Positions 12,101 to 21,170 of a stretch of 64,000 nucleotides of DNA are shown here, one piece after another. The notes beneath the pieces are model-generated. The model was not told the DNA's origin. It worked only from the letters and a program-made list of their open reading frames with translations, and searched no databases. Each line of letters begins with the position of its first letter. Position 1 is the first letter of the stretch. Origin of the DNA: Sorex araneus (Eukaryota; Chordata; Mammalia; Eulipotyphla; Soricidae); the NCBI RefSeq assembly GCF_027595985.1, contig NC_073306.1:153498919-153562918 (forward strand). Direction: 5' to 3'. The position numbers were made by a program, and so were the translations under genes.

Positions 12101-12262
12101 ACTTCTTCGTCAAAACCCTGAACGAACAGGTCGAGGCTCTTCGTGTTCCTGGAGTGAGCAGATACCATTGGGCTACACAATCATGCAACAGGAATGAATG
12201 GAGACTTTACTGGCACCTGCTTGAGCAAATCGAAGATCAATGGGATGACAAGTGATACAAGT
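9183..12262 (+). mobile_element. RTE-clade LINE, copy 1 (RTE1_Sar-like)
   Basis: A 3.1-kb copy with a partial 5' UTR (9183 to about 9440), one long decayed ORF and almost no 3' UTR: the stop at 12,253-12,255 is followed by only a few bases of a short agtgatac-type repeat. A single ORF with an apurinic endonuclease-like domain then reverse transcriptase, a very short 3' UTR and no poly-A are hallmarks of the RTE clade. The 5' end is truncated relative to copy 2, which has about 190 bp more 5' sequence. No TSD was seen. A closely similar element is known from Sorex araneus. Confidence 0.93.
9440..12255 (+). pseudogene. RTE ORF (endonuclease-reverse transcriptase), inactivated
   Basis: The protein nicked DNA and copied its own RNA at the nick. 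Endonuclease landmarks in order are GDFNAKIGPRR (9851-9883), IDHI (10,051-10,062) and a DHRLL box (codons from 10,126). Reverse transcriptase landmarks are FIDLKKAFDSV (11,143-11,175, with a catalytic Asp), RGVR followed by an in-frame TAG at 11,323-11,325 where GD-T-SP continues, and a mutated catalytic box FAGD (11,436-11,447) where the family has F-A/T-D-D. A C-terminal block, RWARHVMQF to EQIEDQWDD, ends at 12,255. There are many frameshifts and stops, for example the TGA near 11,113. The longest open pieces are 10,093-10,587, 11,125-11,325, 11,379-11,732 and 11,974-12,255. Certainly non-functional. Confidence 0.92.
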
Positions 12263-12489
12263 GATCCTTGTCCTACTTGCAAATGTGCTGTAAGTGGACA
12301 ACTGGCAGATAGCAATGTTTGTAGAACTTCCACAGCTTCAGAAAGCCACTGAGTCCAAAGTTAGATCTTTTACCCCAAGGCAGCCTACAGAGTTATGCCC
12401 CTGAGCAGGGCCATTGAAACTGCTATTTGAGCTGAGTACTGTTCCTTATCCACTCCTCTGTCTGTGGAGTCTTCTTTTTGCTACAACCT

Positions 12490-12765
12490 GGATGGAAGGG
12501 AATGTCATGCAAAGTAATTCAGAAGGCAGAAGACAAATGCTGAGTTATTGCACACATATGTGACATATAAAAAAACCAAGCGAAGGAAAAGACTGTTCAA
12601 TGAAAACAAGCCTGTAATGTCCTTGGGGCTCTTGTGGGATGTTATTGCCATTTTGGTGGCAGATATGGCATGATGGTACTCTACCCCAAAATACATAAAC
12701 AATCATATCATTGTAAACTAATTTTACTATGATATATTAATCATTTTATTAAAGTTAAAACGTGA
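12490..12765 (+). mobile_element. Old L1 3' fragment
   Basis: The run 'gaaggcagaagacaaatgct', then 'cacacatatgtgacat', follows the end of L1 ORF2 (the M-S-x-REKD-like motif and its codons) into an AT-rich 3' UTR. Heavily decayed. Confidence 0.55.
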
Positions 12766-12976
12766 GCTTCAAGTAGTGTGGGGGAAGTTTTGATGGGTTG
12801 ATTTAGCTTGAAAACTGCAATAGGACAATTTATTGATTTTTAAAAAGTCTCTTGAGATATACAGTTGAGCACCCAGACAAGGATCCCAAGAGTTATTATA
12901 TACTTTATATTAGGATACTTCAAGAAGCATGAGAAAAGTAATGATTTGTGGCAAATTTGGTGTCCTTATAACTAAA

Positions 12977-13164
12977 GGGGTGGGGCCTGAGGCATAGTAC
13001 AATGGATAGGACATTTGCCTTGCATACAGTCAATCCAGGTTCGATCCCTGGCATCCCATATGGTTCTCTGAGAACCACCAGGAGTAATTCCTGAGTGCAG
13101 AGCCAGGAGTAACCCCTGAGCATCACCAGTTATGACCCAAAAAGCCAAAAAAAACCCCACAAAA
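12977..13164 (+). mobile_element. SOR SINE
   Basis: A head with A-box-like 'catagtacaatggataggac', B-box 'ggttcgatccctgg', body 'gcatcccatatggt' and an A-rich tail near 13,140. Mildly diverged. Confidence 0.93.
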
Positions 13165-13165
13165 C

Positions 13166-13473
13166 AATGAGAACAAAAACCCAGTCCATTAATAATGTGG
13201 CACTTAGGTACAGAAATAGAGATGGACTAAGGAAAGTTAATGTGAAAATAGAGGTAGATGTAGGAATTTTAATGCTATCATTCAAAAAGTGTCTGAACTA
13301 CCACAATCTGAAAGGGGACAGGTTGGATACTTCCCTCCCCAAAATTCATGGTTTTGGTGACATCTTGGTTTGGACTTCTAGTGTCTAGAATTGTGAGACA
13401 TGTATTTGTCTTATTCTAGGACACCCAGGTTTTGGTATGTTGTTGTGCCAGACCTAGGAAATTAATAAAGGTT
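13166..13473. other. No recognised feature
   Basis: About 300 bp with no coding or repeat signal recognised by eye. Confidence 0.4.
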
Positions 13474-13685
13474 GTGTAAATCTCACGAGCTCTCAAGGAG
13501 CTGTGAAATTCCCAACCTCATGCGTGCGTGGGAATTGCACGTCAAAGCTGTTCTCTGGCTCTCCAGGCGGCTCCCTCCCGCCACAAGAGTCCGGTGCTCT
13601 CAAGCTGCTTCTCCACGCGGGATGGCTGTTGTCTTGGATGGACGAAGGAAGAACGAGGGCCAAGCTGGTTGCTGAGTAGTTGCCA

Positions 13686-13691
13686 TTTATT
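13686..13691 (-). promoter_or_regulatory. LTR polyadenylation signal
   Basis: AATAAA on the minus strand (tttatt on plus) inside the LTR, between the purine-rich R-like stretch and the GC-rich U5-like stretch. Confidence 0.6.
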
Positions 13692-13864
13692 CAATCTCTT
13701 GTCTCTCCCAGCTCTCTCAACCTTCTCTCTGTGTGTCTCTCTCTCTATCTCTTTGCTGTCTCTCCTTCTCCTGTCTCTCCTTCAATCCCCCTGCAGCAAC
13801 TTTCAGTCACTCACTCAATCAATCAATTCTGCACAACAATCAATCCTTTCTCCCTGCAGCCACT

Positions 13865-13872
13865 CTTTTTAT
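13865..13872 (-). promoter_or_regulatory. LTR TATA-like box
   Basis: ataaaaag on the minus strand, about 180 bp upstream of the AATAAA signal in the same LTR. Position and order fit a U3 promoter; activity is not implied. Confidence 0.5.
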
Positions 13873-13980
13873 CCTCTCACCACGACTCTTCAATCATGGC
13901 CCCCCCACCCCACATGAGAAGTGTGATCAAAAACGTTTTTCCAGACTTCCCGACCACCTGCAGCCCACAAGGGCAAAACA

Positions 13981-14760
13981 GCCCTTAAGGTGTGTTTCTC
14001 CTCTCCTTAGACCTGCAACTTATTTAACATCTTTAGTTCTTCCTAATATCTACCATTCTGTATGGATACAGTAATAGACACTTTTAGGCATGTAGACATC
14101 TCACCACAGACTCAGACTACAGTGCTCAGGCTGGATCAATCATTTCTAACCCCAGCAGGGTCCAAACCTAGTTATTACTTTTGGATCCTGACAAAATTTG
14201 TCCATGACCAAGCTCTTACCTTGTAATTAAGCATTAGGGCTCTTTGGCCAGGCCCATTTCGATGCCAGGGTAGCTTATAGCTCACCAGTTGCCCTGGGTC
14301 CATCCAGTCCTTCATCAGGACCCTGCTTTTAGGGATCTAGGAAATAAGGGCAACTGAAGCTTAAGTTGAGAAAGCAGATGTCCAGGAGGTATATTATCTG
14401 GAGTCAATCAACTCTCAAGCCACAGGCTTGTCTTGCTAACTGACTTCCTGTATCCATACAGAAAGCAACTGCTCTGAAATAATAACCATGCAAAGGACAC
14501 TAAGGAGAATAGAAAGACAATATTTACAAGTCAGAGTCTGATCAAGAGACAAAGGTAATTGACATGTTGTCGGGCAGTCAACAAACACAAGCTCCTAGTG
14601 GCCAGGCAGGAAAGACAAACCAATGTTATCCTACAAAAGGTAGCCTTTGCAAAGGTATTAATAGAGATTCTGAAATCAGGATGCTTGTAATTGAATCCTC
14701 ACTAAGATCACTTAACAATTAAGTGTTCTTAATAGGGTTCCATAAGCATGTGTTATCTCT
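13981..14760 (-). mobile_element. Possible ERV internal remnant
   Basis: Adjacent to the LTR on its upstream side. A purine-rich stretch (aaggagaggagaaa on the minus strand, about 13,993-14,006) lies close to the LTR start and could be a decayed polypurine tract, though it is not immediately adjacent. No coding frame or viral motif is visible, so this could equally be unrelated unique sequence. Confidence 0.25.
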
Positions 14761-14898
14761 CACTGGGTCTTGTTATTATTTTTTTATCTGTGGTATCTGA
14801 ATTACAAGGCAATACTCAACAATAAATGAATTAGGACAGTTAAAACAGTGGCAAACAAAGATTAGATGTTTACATACTTAGGATTGTGTGTAAGGATA

Positions 14899-15049
14899 AT
14901 AAGAGGTCAATAAGACCTCTTGTTGGGAAGGAAGAGTAAAGAGAGGCTGCTAAAATCTCAGGGCTAGGATGAATGGAGATGTTATTGGCGCCTGCTCGAG
15001 CACATCAATGAACAACGGGATAACAGTGATATAGTGATAAAGTGATATA
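14899..15049 (+). mobile_element. Internally deleted RTE, truncated, 11-bp TSD
   Basis: A 151-bp insertion flanked by a perfect TSD, gtgtaaggata, at 14,888-14,898 and 15,050-15,060. It starts with RTE 5' UTR sequence ('aggctgctaaaatctcaggg', compare RTE copy 1 near 9401) that jumps directly to the RTE 3' end (gaatggagatgttattggcg), so the whole ORF body is missing. The tail is a short agtgatata repeat. Confidence 0.88.
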
Positions 15050-15055
15050 GTGTAA

Positions 15056-16260
15056 GGATATTCCATCCTGTTTCGTTGGTCTGCAGCTCTGCCTTTGTTC
15101 CAGTACCATGCTCTTTTAATTACTACCACTTTGTAGTAGGGTTTGAGGTTGGGGAGGGTGATGCCTCCTATCTTCTTTTTCCCAAGAATTTATTTAGATA
15201 TTCGTGGGGGTTTGTTGCTCCATATGAATTTCAGGACTGTTTGCTGCATTTCTTTGAAGAATTGCATGGGTATCCTTATAAGGATTGCATTGAATCTGTA
15301 TAATGCTTTGGGGAGTATTGCCATTTTGACAATGTTAATTCTCCCAGGCAGAGAGTCTCTTGCCCACTCGCCTGGCTGTCTTCCTCGGGGCCCCTCGGAG
15401 GGGATGGGCTCCAGCTTCCCTCCTTGCCCCGAGCAGAACTCCCGATGGCCAAAGACCACTGGAACCTAGCCACAGCCATGCTCAAGGCCCCTCTCCACAC
15501 CATCGGACAGGCCTCACGCATGAAGGTACCAGCCGAGGAACCCAGGTGTGTGTAATCCCATCAACAGCCAACATCCAGAGACTTAAAAGCAAGCTCCCAG
15601 AAGCCATATCTTGTAGCCTGCTTCCTCCCTCTGGGAGAAACTGGCAAGCTTCTGAGAGTTTCCTTCCCACAGGGGACAGCCTTGCAAGCTTCCCATGGTG
15701 TATTCATATGCTAAATCCAGTAACAAGCTGGATCTCATTCCCCTGACCCTAAAAGAGCCCCCAGTGTGACATCATTGGGAGTGGAGAGAGACTTCTAAGA
15801 TCTCAGGGAAAGGACGAATGGAGAGGTTACGGAGCCCGCTCGAGAAATCGACGATTAACGAGATTTCGTGATTTGTGATTCGTGAATTCTCCCAATCCAT
15901 GAGCAGGGGATATGTTTCCATTTCCTCTTTTATTTTGTGGAGTAGCGTTTTGTAGTTTTCTTTGTAAAGGTCCTTTACTTCCTTAGTTCAATTGATTTCA
16001 AGATACTTGATTTTCTGGAGCATTGAAAACCACAACACCCAAAAGAAGAGAGAGAACAAAAGGGAATGCCCTGCCACATTGGCGGGGTGGGGTGGGATGG
16101 TGGTGGTGGGAGGGATACTTGGATCATTGGTGGTGGAGAATGGGCACTGGTGGAGGGATGGGTACTTGATCATTGTATTACTGAAATGCAAGCATAAAAA
16201 TTTGTAAGTCTGTAACTGTACCTCATGGTGATTCACTAATAAAATTTTTTTAAAAAGCAA
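15056..16260 (+). mobile_element. L1 with inverted 5' segment, interrupted by an RTE derivative
   Basis: The 3' segment (about 16,026-16,250, plus strand) is an L1 3' UTR: 'ccacaacacccaaaagaag', 'ggcactggtggagggatggg', ending 'cactaataaaa'. The left segment (15,056-15,346 and 15,895-16,025) is L1 ORF2 on the minus strand, including [15 protein letters not shown] and FIWSNKPP. This [inverted 5' part][3' part] order is the twin-priming structure. The inversion loses about 1 kb of ORF2 between the two segments. A 538-bp internally deleted RTE splits the inverted segment. Confidence 0.85.
15347..15884 (+). mobile_element. Internally deleted RTE, long form, 10-bp TSD
   Basis: A 538-bp insertion in L1 ORF2 with a perfect TSD, aattctccca, at 15,337-15,346 and 15,885-15,894. 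Layout: a GC-rich 5' part; a module at about 15,495-15,610 that resembles retroposon X; RTE 5' UTR ('agagcccccagtgtgacatc'); then a direct junction ('ggacgaatggagaggttacg') to the RTE C-terminal and 3' end. It has no RT, so it must have been moved in trans, presumably by RTE. The open frame at 15,360-15,746 is accidental. Confidence 0.88.
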
Positions 16261-16394
16261 ACATATAACACTTAATAACTCAATTTTTTATCATGTTAAT
16301 CTGACAAACAATGGAATTTCAATAAAAATCTTCAGAAGAGTTCTGTTGGGAGGAACTATAATAAAGTCAGTAAACTAATAACATTTTAAAAAGT

Positions 16395-16605
16395 CACCAA
16401 GACAAATCTTTTTTTTTTTCTTTTTGCTTTTTGGGTCACACCCAGCAATGCACAGGGGTCACTCCTGGCTCATGCACTCAGGAATCACCCCTGGCAGTGC
16501 TCAGGGGACCATATGGGATGCTGGGATTTGAACCTGGGTCGGCCGCATGCAAGGCAAACGCCCTACCCGCTGTGCTATCGCTCCAGCCCCACCAAGACAA
16601 ATCTT
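16395..16605 (-). mobile_element. SOR SINE with 15-bp TSD (copy 16,411-16,590)
   Basis: A minus-strand SOR: poly-T at the left, the body, the B-box complement and the A-box complement (ccgctgtgctatcgctccag). The TSD accaagacaaatctt lies at 16,396-16,410 and 16,591-16,605. One of the cleanest copies here, and probably young. Confidence 0.95.
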
Positions 16606-16784
16606 AAGAGTAACAATTATTTTAGGAATAAAAAGGTGATAATCTTACCTGATATACAAAGTCATTATGAAGCTCTACAATACAAGATATTGGTAGATAT
16701 TAAAGTCAAGAGAAAAAAAATACTTTATGTGTGATAGAGGAGATTCATGACCTTGGAAACTGAGATAATAAATGTATGTCTTTT

Positions 16785-16953
16785 GGAGGCTGGAGCGATA
16801 GCATAGTGGGTAGGGCATTTGTCTTGCATGCGGCTGACCCAGGTTCGATTCCCAGCATCCCATATGAGCACCTGAGCACCGCCAGGAGTAATTCCTGAGT
16901 ACAGAGCCAGGAGTAACCCCTGTGCATCGCCGGGTGTGACCCCCCAAAAAAAT
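16785..16953 (+). mobile_element. SOR SINE
   Basis: Head 'ggctggagcgatagcatagt', B-box 'ggttcgattcccag', body and a short A-rich end after 'gggtgtgac'. Close to the family consensus. Confidence 0.94.
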
Positions 16954-16954
16954 A

Positions 16955-17740
16955 GTTTGTATTTTGTGTTACTAAACTTGTGGCATCATCATTATCTAGC
17001 TATGTAACACAGTTCCCTAGACTCAATTTCTTAATTTCTTAATTATAAGGAATGAATTATAATTAATTCTTTATAACTTAATACTAAACCCTCAAGAAGT
17101 TCTCACACTCCTAAAGAAGCATATGGGTAGCTGTGTTTGTTAAAGTAAAACTATAAACATTTATTGAAAGTTCCTTAAATGGACAATGCATGTTTTTCAT
17201 GCAATGGTAAACAACAACAACAACATAACTACAACTGCATACTGAATCTGATGAAATTTATAAAGGCAGTATTTAACACTAAAGAATGGTTCCATTTACT
17301 GGTGTATAGTTCTAACTCTGCAAAGCTAAATGATATATTGTGAGGGACACACACTTTTATGAAAGGAATAGAAGCATAATATTGAGAGACAGCATTTTTG
17401 GAAGGAGTATTGTAGGAATTAAGTATAATTACTCTTATAATACATAGACCTAGCAAAATTTCTATAGAAATTAGACTGACAAAGGGCACCTAGCTTAAAT
17501 TTTATCTGTAACATTGTGTTTCTTAAATAGAATTATGGATGCCGTGATTAATTTTATAATTATATCTTTGACACTAATGTATGTTTTATATATATATATT
17601 CTTTGTGTGAAATACTGCACAAAATAACAAATTTAGTATTTTTCTCTTTAAAATATTTTATAGAGCTCTATATCTTGATGTGCTTTTATTTGAGTTAACA
17701 ATAACAAGTAGGCCAAATACCGAAAAAATTGATAAGTTCT
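16955..17740. other. AT-rich stretch, no recognised feature
   Basis: About 790 bp of AT-rich DNA with no coding or named repeat signal. A short (TA)n run lies near 17,591. Confidence 0.45.
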
Positions 17741-17741
17741 T

Positions 17742-18067
17742 TTTTAAATTGAATCACAGTGAGATACACAGTAACAAAGTTGTTCATGATTGGGTTCTAG
17801 TCATTCAATGTTCCAACACCCGTTTATGTTTCCCACCACTAATGTCCTCAGTTTCCCTCCCACCCCCCCCACCCCCACACCCCAGTCTGCCTCTCTCTAC
17901 CTCCATCTCTCTGTCTCTCTCATTCTCACTCTATCTCCTTCTCTCCCTCTCTCTGTCTCTCTTCTTTTGGATATTCTGGTTTTCAATACAGATAATGAAA
18001 GGTCATCATGTTTGTCCCTTTACCTACTTTTAGCACTCAGTTCTTGTCCAGAGTAGTCATTTCTAGC
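17742..18067 (-). mobile_element. Old L1 3' UTR
   Basis: Contains 'ttgaatcacagtgagataca' and the C/T-rich 3' UTR complement with (TC)-rich stretches. Its right edge is the site into which the next L1 inserted. Confidence 0.8.
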
Positions 18068-18087
18068 AAAATGATTGATAAATTCTT

Positions 18088-19744
18088 TCTTTTTTATTTT
18101 TTATTTTTATAATTTATTTATTTTTAATTAGAGAATCACCGTGAGGGTACAGTTACAGATTTATACACTTTTGTGCTTATACTTCCCTCATACAAAGTTC
18201 GGGAACCCATCCCTTCACCAGTGCCCATTCTCCACCACCCGTAAACCCGGCGTCCCTCCCACCCTCCCCAATCCCATCTCCCCCCCACCCCACCCTGCCA
18301 CTGTGGCAGGGCATTCCCTTCTGTTCTCTCTCTCTAATTAGCTGTTGTGGTTTGCAATAAAGGTGTTCAGTGGCCGCTGTGCTCAGTCTCTAGCCCTCAT
18401 TCAGCCCGCAACTCCCTTCCCCCACATGGCCTTCAACTACAATGTAGTTGGTGATCGCTTCTCTGAGTTGCCCTTTCCCCGGAACGTGAGGCCAGCCGCG
18501 AAGCCATGGGGTCAACCTCCTGGTACTTATTTCTACAGTTCTTGGGTATTAGTCTCCCACTCTGATATTCTATATACCATAGATGAGTGCAGTCTTTCTA
18601 TGTCTGTCTCTCTCTTTCTGACTCATTTCACTCAGCATGAAACTTTTCATGCCCATCCACTTAACTACAAAATTCTTGACTTCCTTTTTTCTAACAGCTG
18701 CATAGTATTCCATTGTATAGATGTACCAAAGTTTCCTCAACCAGTCATCCGTTTTGGGGCATTCGGGTTTTTTCCAGATTCTGGCTATTGTAAACAGTGC
18801 TGCGATGAACATACATGTGCAGATGTTGTTTCGATTGTACTTTTTTGCCTCTCTGGGATATATTCCCAGCAGTGGTATTGCTGGGTCAAATGGGAGCTCA
18901 ACCTCTAGTTTTCTGAGAATCGTCCATACTGTTTTCCAAAAGGGCTGAACTAGCCGGCATTCCCACCAGCAGTGTAGAAGGGTCCCTTTCTCCCCACATC
19001 CTCTCCAACAGCGGTTGCTTTTGTTCTTTTGGATGTGTGCCAGTCTCTGTGGTGTGAGGTGGTATCTCATGGTTGTTTTGATCTGCATCTCTCTGATGAT
19101 TAGTGATGCAGAGCACTTTTTCATGTGCCTTTTGGCCATTCATATTTCTTCCTTGGTAAAGTTTCTGTTCATTTCTTCGCCCCATTTTTTGATGGGGTTG
19201 GATGTTTTCTTTTTGTAGAGTTCAACCAGTGCTTTATATACCATTGATATCAACCCCTTATCTGATGGGTATTGTGTAAATATCCTTTCCCATTCTGTGG
19301 ATAGTCTTTGTATTCTGGTCACTGTATATCTTGCGGTGCAGTAACAATTAAAACAGCATGGTACTGGAACAAAGGCAGAGCCGTAGACCAATGGAACAGG
19401 GTGGAATATCCCTACACACAACCCCAAATGTATGATCATCTAATCTTTGATAAGGGAGCAAGAGATGTGAAGTGGAGCAAGGAAAGCCTCTTTAACAAAT
19501 GGTGCTGGCAAAACTGGACAACCACATGCAAAAAAATGGGTTTAGACCTTGACCTGACACCATGCACAAAAGTCAGATCAAAATGGATTAAAGACCTCAA
19601 CATTAGACCACAAACCATAAGGTACATTGAAGACAAGGTCGGCAAAACCCTCCACGATATTGAAGATAAAGGTATCTTCAAACGTGACACGGAACTAAGC
19701 AATCTAGTAAAAACAGAGATCAACAAATGGGACTACATTAAACT
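18088..19744 (-). mobile_element. L1 with inverted 5' segment and 20-bp TSD
   Basis: A 1657-bp insertion with a perfect 20-bp TSD at 18,068-18,087 and 19,745-19,764. The 3' part (18,088 to about 19,340, minus strand) carries the A-rich tail, 3' UTR and the ORF2 C-terminus, including [34 protein letters not shown] and YTMEYYAA. The 5' part (about 19,341-19,744) is on the plus strand and encodes the preceding ORF2 stretch (KTAWYWNKG, DQWNRVEYP, LIFDKGARDVKWSKESLFNK), ending at INKWDYIKLK. The two parts meet on the L1 map within a codon or two, so little was lost at the inversion. Confidence 0.96.
18570..19330 (-). pseudogene. L1 ORF2 C-terminal fragment
   Basis: An open frame of 189 codons (18,570-19,139) plus an upstream piece in another frame. 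It holds the cysteine-containing C-terminal region of ORF2 ([18 protein letters not shown]), which follows the reverse transcriptase. It lacks endonuclease and RT domains and has a frameshift near 19,140, so it cannot mobilise anything. Confidence 0.9.
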
Positions 19745-19840
19745 AAAATGATTGATAAATTCTTGATGTACTATGGATTCTCCATTACTAAGCCCAGACT
19801 CTGGGTTAGCCTATAATACTTTATACTTTAAGGTTTTATA

Positions 19841-20078
19841 TCACTGTCACTGTCATCCCGTTGTTCGATTTGCTCGAGTGGGCACCAGTAACGTCTCCAT
19901 TGTGACACTTATTGTTACTGTTTTTGGCATATCCAATATTTCACAGGTAGCTTGCCAGGCTCTGCCATGAAGGTGAGATACTCTCGGTAGCTTGCTGGGC
20001 TGTCCGAGAGGGATGGAGGAATTGAACCCAGGTTGGCCAAGTGCAAGGCAAATGCCTGTTGTGCTATTGCTATCGCTA
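19841..20078 (-). mobile_element. RTE-tailed composite SINE, near full length
   Basis: On the minus strand, in order: a tRNA-like head (tagcgatagcaatagcacaa, with B-box 'ggttcaattcctcc'), the RTE 5' UTR piece (cctctcggacagcccagcaa to gccaaaaacagtaacaataa) and the RTE 3' end (ggagacgttactggtgccca to gggatgacagtgacagtga). This copy shows all three modules. TSD not determined. Confidence 0.92.
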
Positions 20079-20083
20079 GATTA

Positions 20084-20940
20084 TTTTGTGGATTAACTAG
20101 ACTCTGCCTAATCTATAAGAGGCAATTGAAGCATTGCATTCTGAGAGACAGACGAGGAACTTCATTTTAGGAAGATGAGATTCTGGAGCACTCTGAAGAG
20201 GCACACTATCAGGAAATGATTGAACTCAGGGAATAATAAATTTAGATCTTTGGCCAGATGTTTTATTCACTAGTAGAATAACCTTAGATCATTCGTTTCG
20301 AATTTCTTACATAGGATTTTTTTGGAAATAAGAGATCAGAATAATTCTGACTTCCTCAGCATCTGAATTTTAAGTGAGAAGTTAGTTGAACAGATGTAAT
20401 CATCAAGGAAGACTAAATCAAGTAATTGTCAAAGATGGGAGTGAAGTTAAAAGGAAGGGAATATATGAATTTGGATAATCCAAAATGCTAATAAACAAAG
20501 TAGTGGATCAACTGAAGCGTCAGTGGAGGAAATGGAAGGAAATAATTTAAAACTATTAACTAGCTTTTCAGGGAATTAATCAGAGGTGTCTGTCGAAGCC
20601 CTTTGCATAGGCAAAATTAACATGATACAGGAACTCTTGGTAATTTTTAATTACAGGTTAAAACTTTGTCCCCATTCATTCCACTGACAAGGCTGGGATT
20701 TGAATTATAACAGATTGATTATTGAACTTCTATTTTCACTGTTATGAAACTAACTTTTAGAGGTTAATTTTTTTTTTTTTGGCGTGGCATCATTTCTGTG
20801 CTCAGGGCCTTTCCCTATCATTTCTAATCATCTTTATAATTATCCAGGAGTTAAATTCTAAATGAATTGCCATTTTGCAGGTAGAAAGAGCAAGGGCCAG
20901 ACTGCTAATAAGAGTAGCTAATGCCCTTGATATGAAATTG
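20084..20940. other. No recognised feature
   Basis: About 860 bp with no coding, RNA or named repeat signal. Confidence 0.45.
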
Positions 20941-20960
20941 CCCAACTAATGTTTGCCATG

Positions 20961-21157
20961 GACTGGAGCGATAGCACAGATTCCTTTGACCCTCTCGGAG
21001 AGTCCGGCAAGCTACCGAGAGTATCTCGCCCACACGGCAGAGCCTGGCAAGCTACCCATGGCGCATCCGATATGCCAAACAACAAATCTCACAATGGAGA
21101 CATTACTGGTGCCCGCTCGAGCAAATTAATGAGCAATGGGATGACAGGGACGGTGAC
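20961..21157 (+). mobile_element. RTE-tailed composite SINE with 13-bp TSD
   Basis: A head 'ggactggagcgatagcacag' is joined after an internal deletion to the RTE 5' UTR body and RTE tail (ggagacattactggtgcccg). The TSD is aatgtttgccatg at 20,948-20,960 and aatgtttgtcatg at 21,158-21,170 (12 of 13). The B-box part of the head is deleted. Confidence 0.92.
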
Positions 21158-21170
21158 AATGTTTGTCATG

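Larger units (their letters stand above)
13474..13980 (-). mobile_element. Probable endogenous retrovirus LTR (solo or 3' LTR)
   Basis: Read on the minus strand, this ~507-bp block starts TGTTTTGCCC and ends TTTACACA, the TG...CA ends of a retroviral LTR. In order it has a C/G-rich U3, a TATA-like ataaaaag, a purine-rich R-like region, an AATAAA signal and a GC-rich U5. Flanking bases show no clear 4-6 bp TSD, so it may be one LTR of a larger element with internal sequence to the right. Family not identified. Confidence 0.65.

Noticed and set aside
9440-12255. RTE ORF as a functional or domesticated gene
   Set aside because: Stops, frameshifts and loss of a catalytic aspartate (FAGD) in copy 1; copy 2 is split by an inversion.
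9183-12262. Nematode contamination as the source of the RTE sequence
   Set aside because: RTE copies here interrupt mammalian L1s, have host TSDs and are joined to shrew SINE heads; they are part of the host genome.
15360-15746. 128-codon open frame inside the RTE derivative
   Set aside because: It lies in 5' UTR-type sequence, has no domain, and is not kept in the related copy at 55,690.
16411-16590. SOR heads as real tRNA genes
   Set aside because: They have A- and B-box-like motifs but continue into a SINE body and A-tail, with TSDs, and occur many times.
18345-18908. 187-codon open frame on the plus strand
   Set aside because: Antisense to L1 3' UTR and ORF2 C-terminus; the coding signal is on the minus strand.
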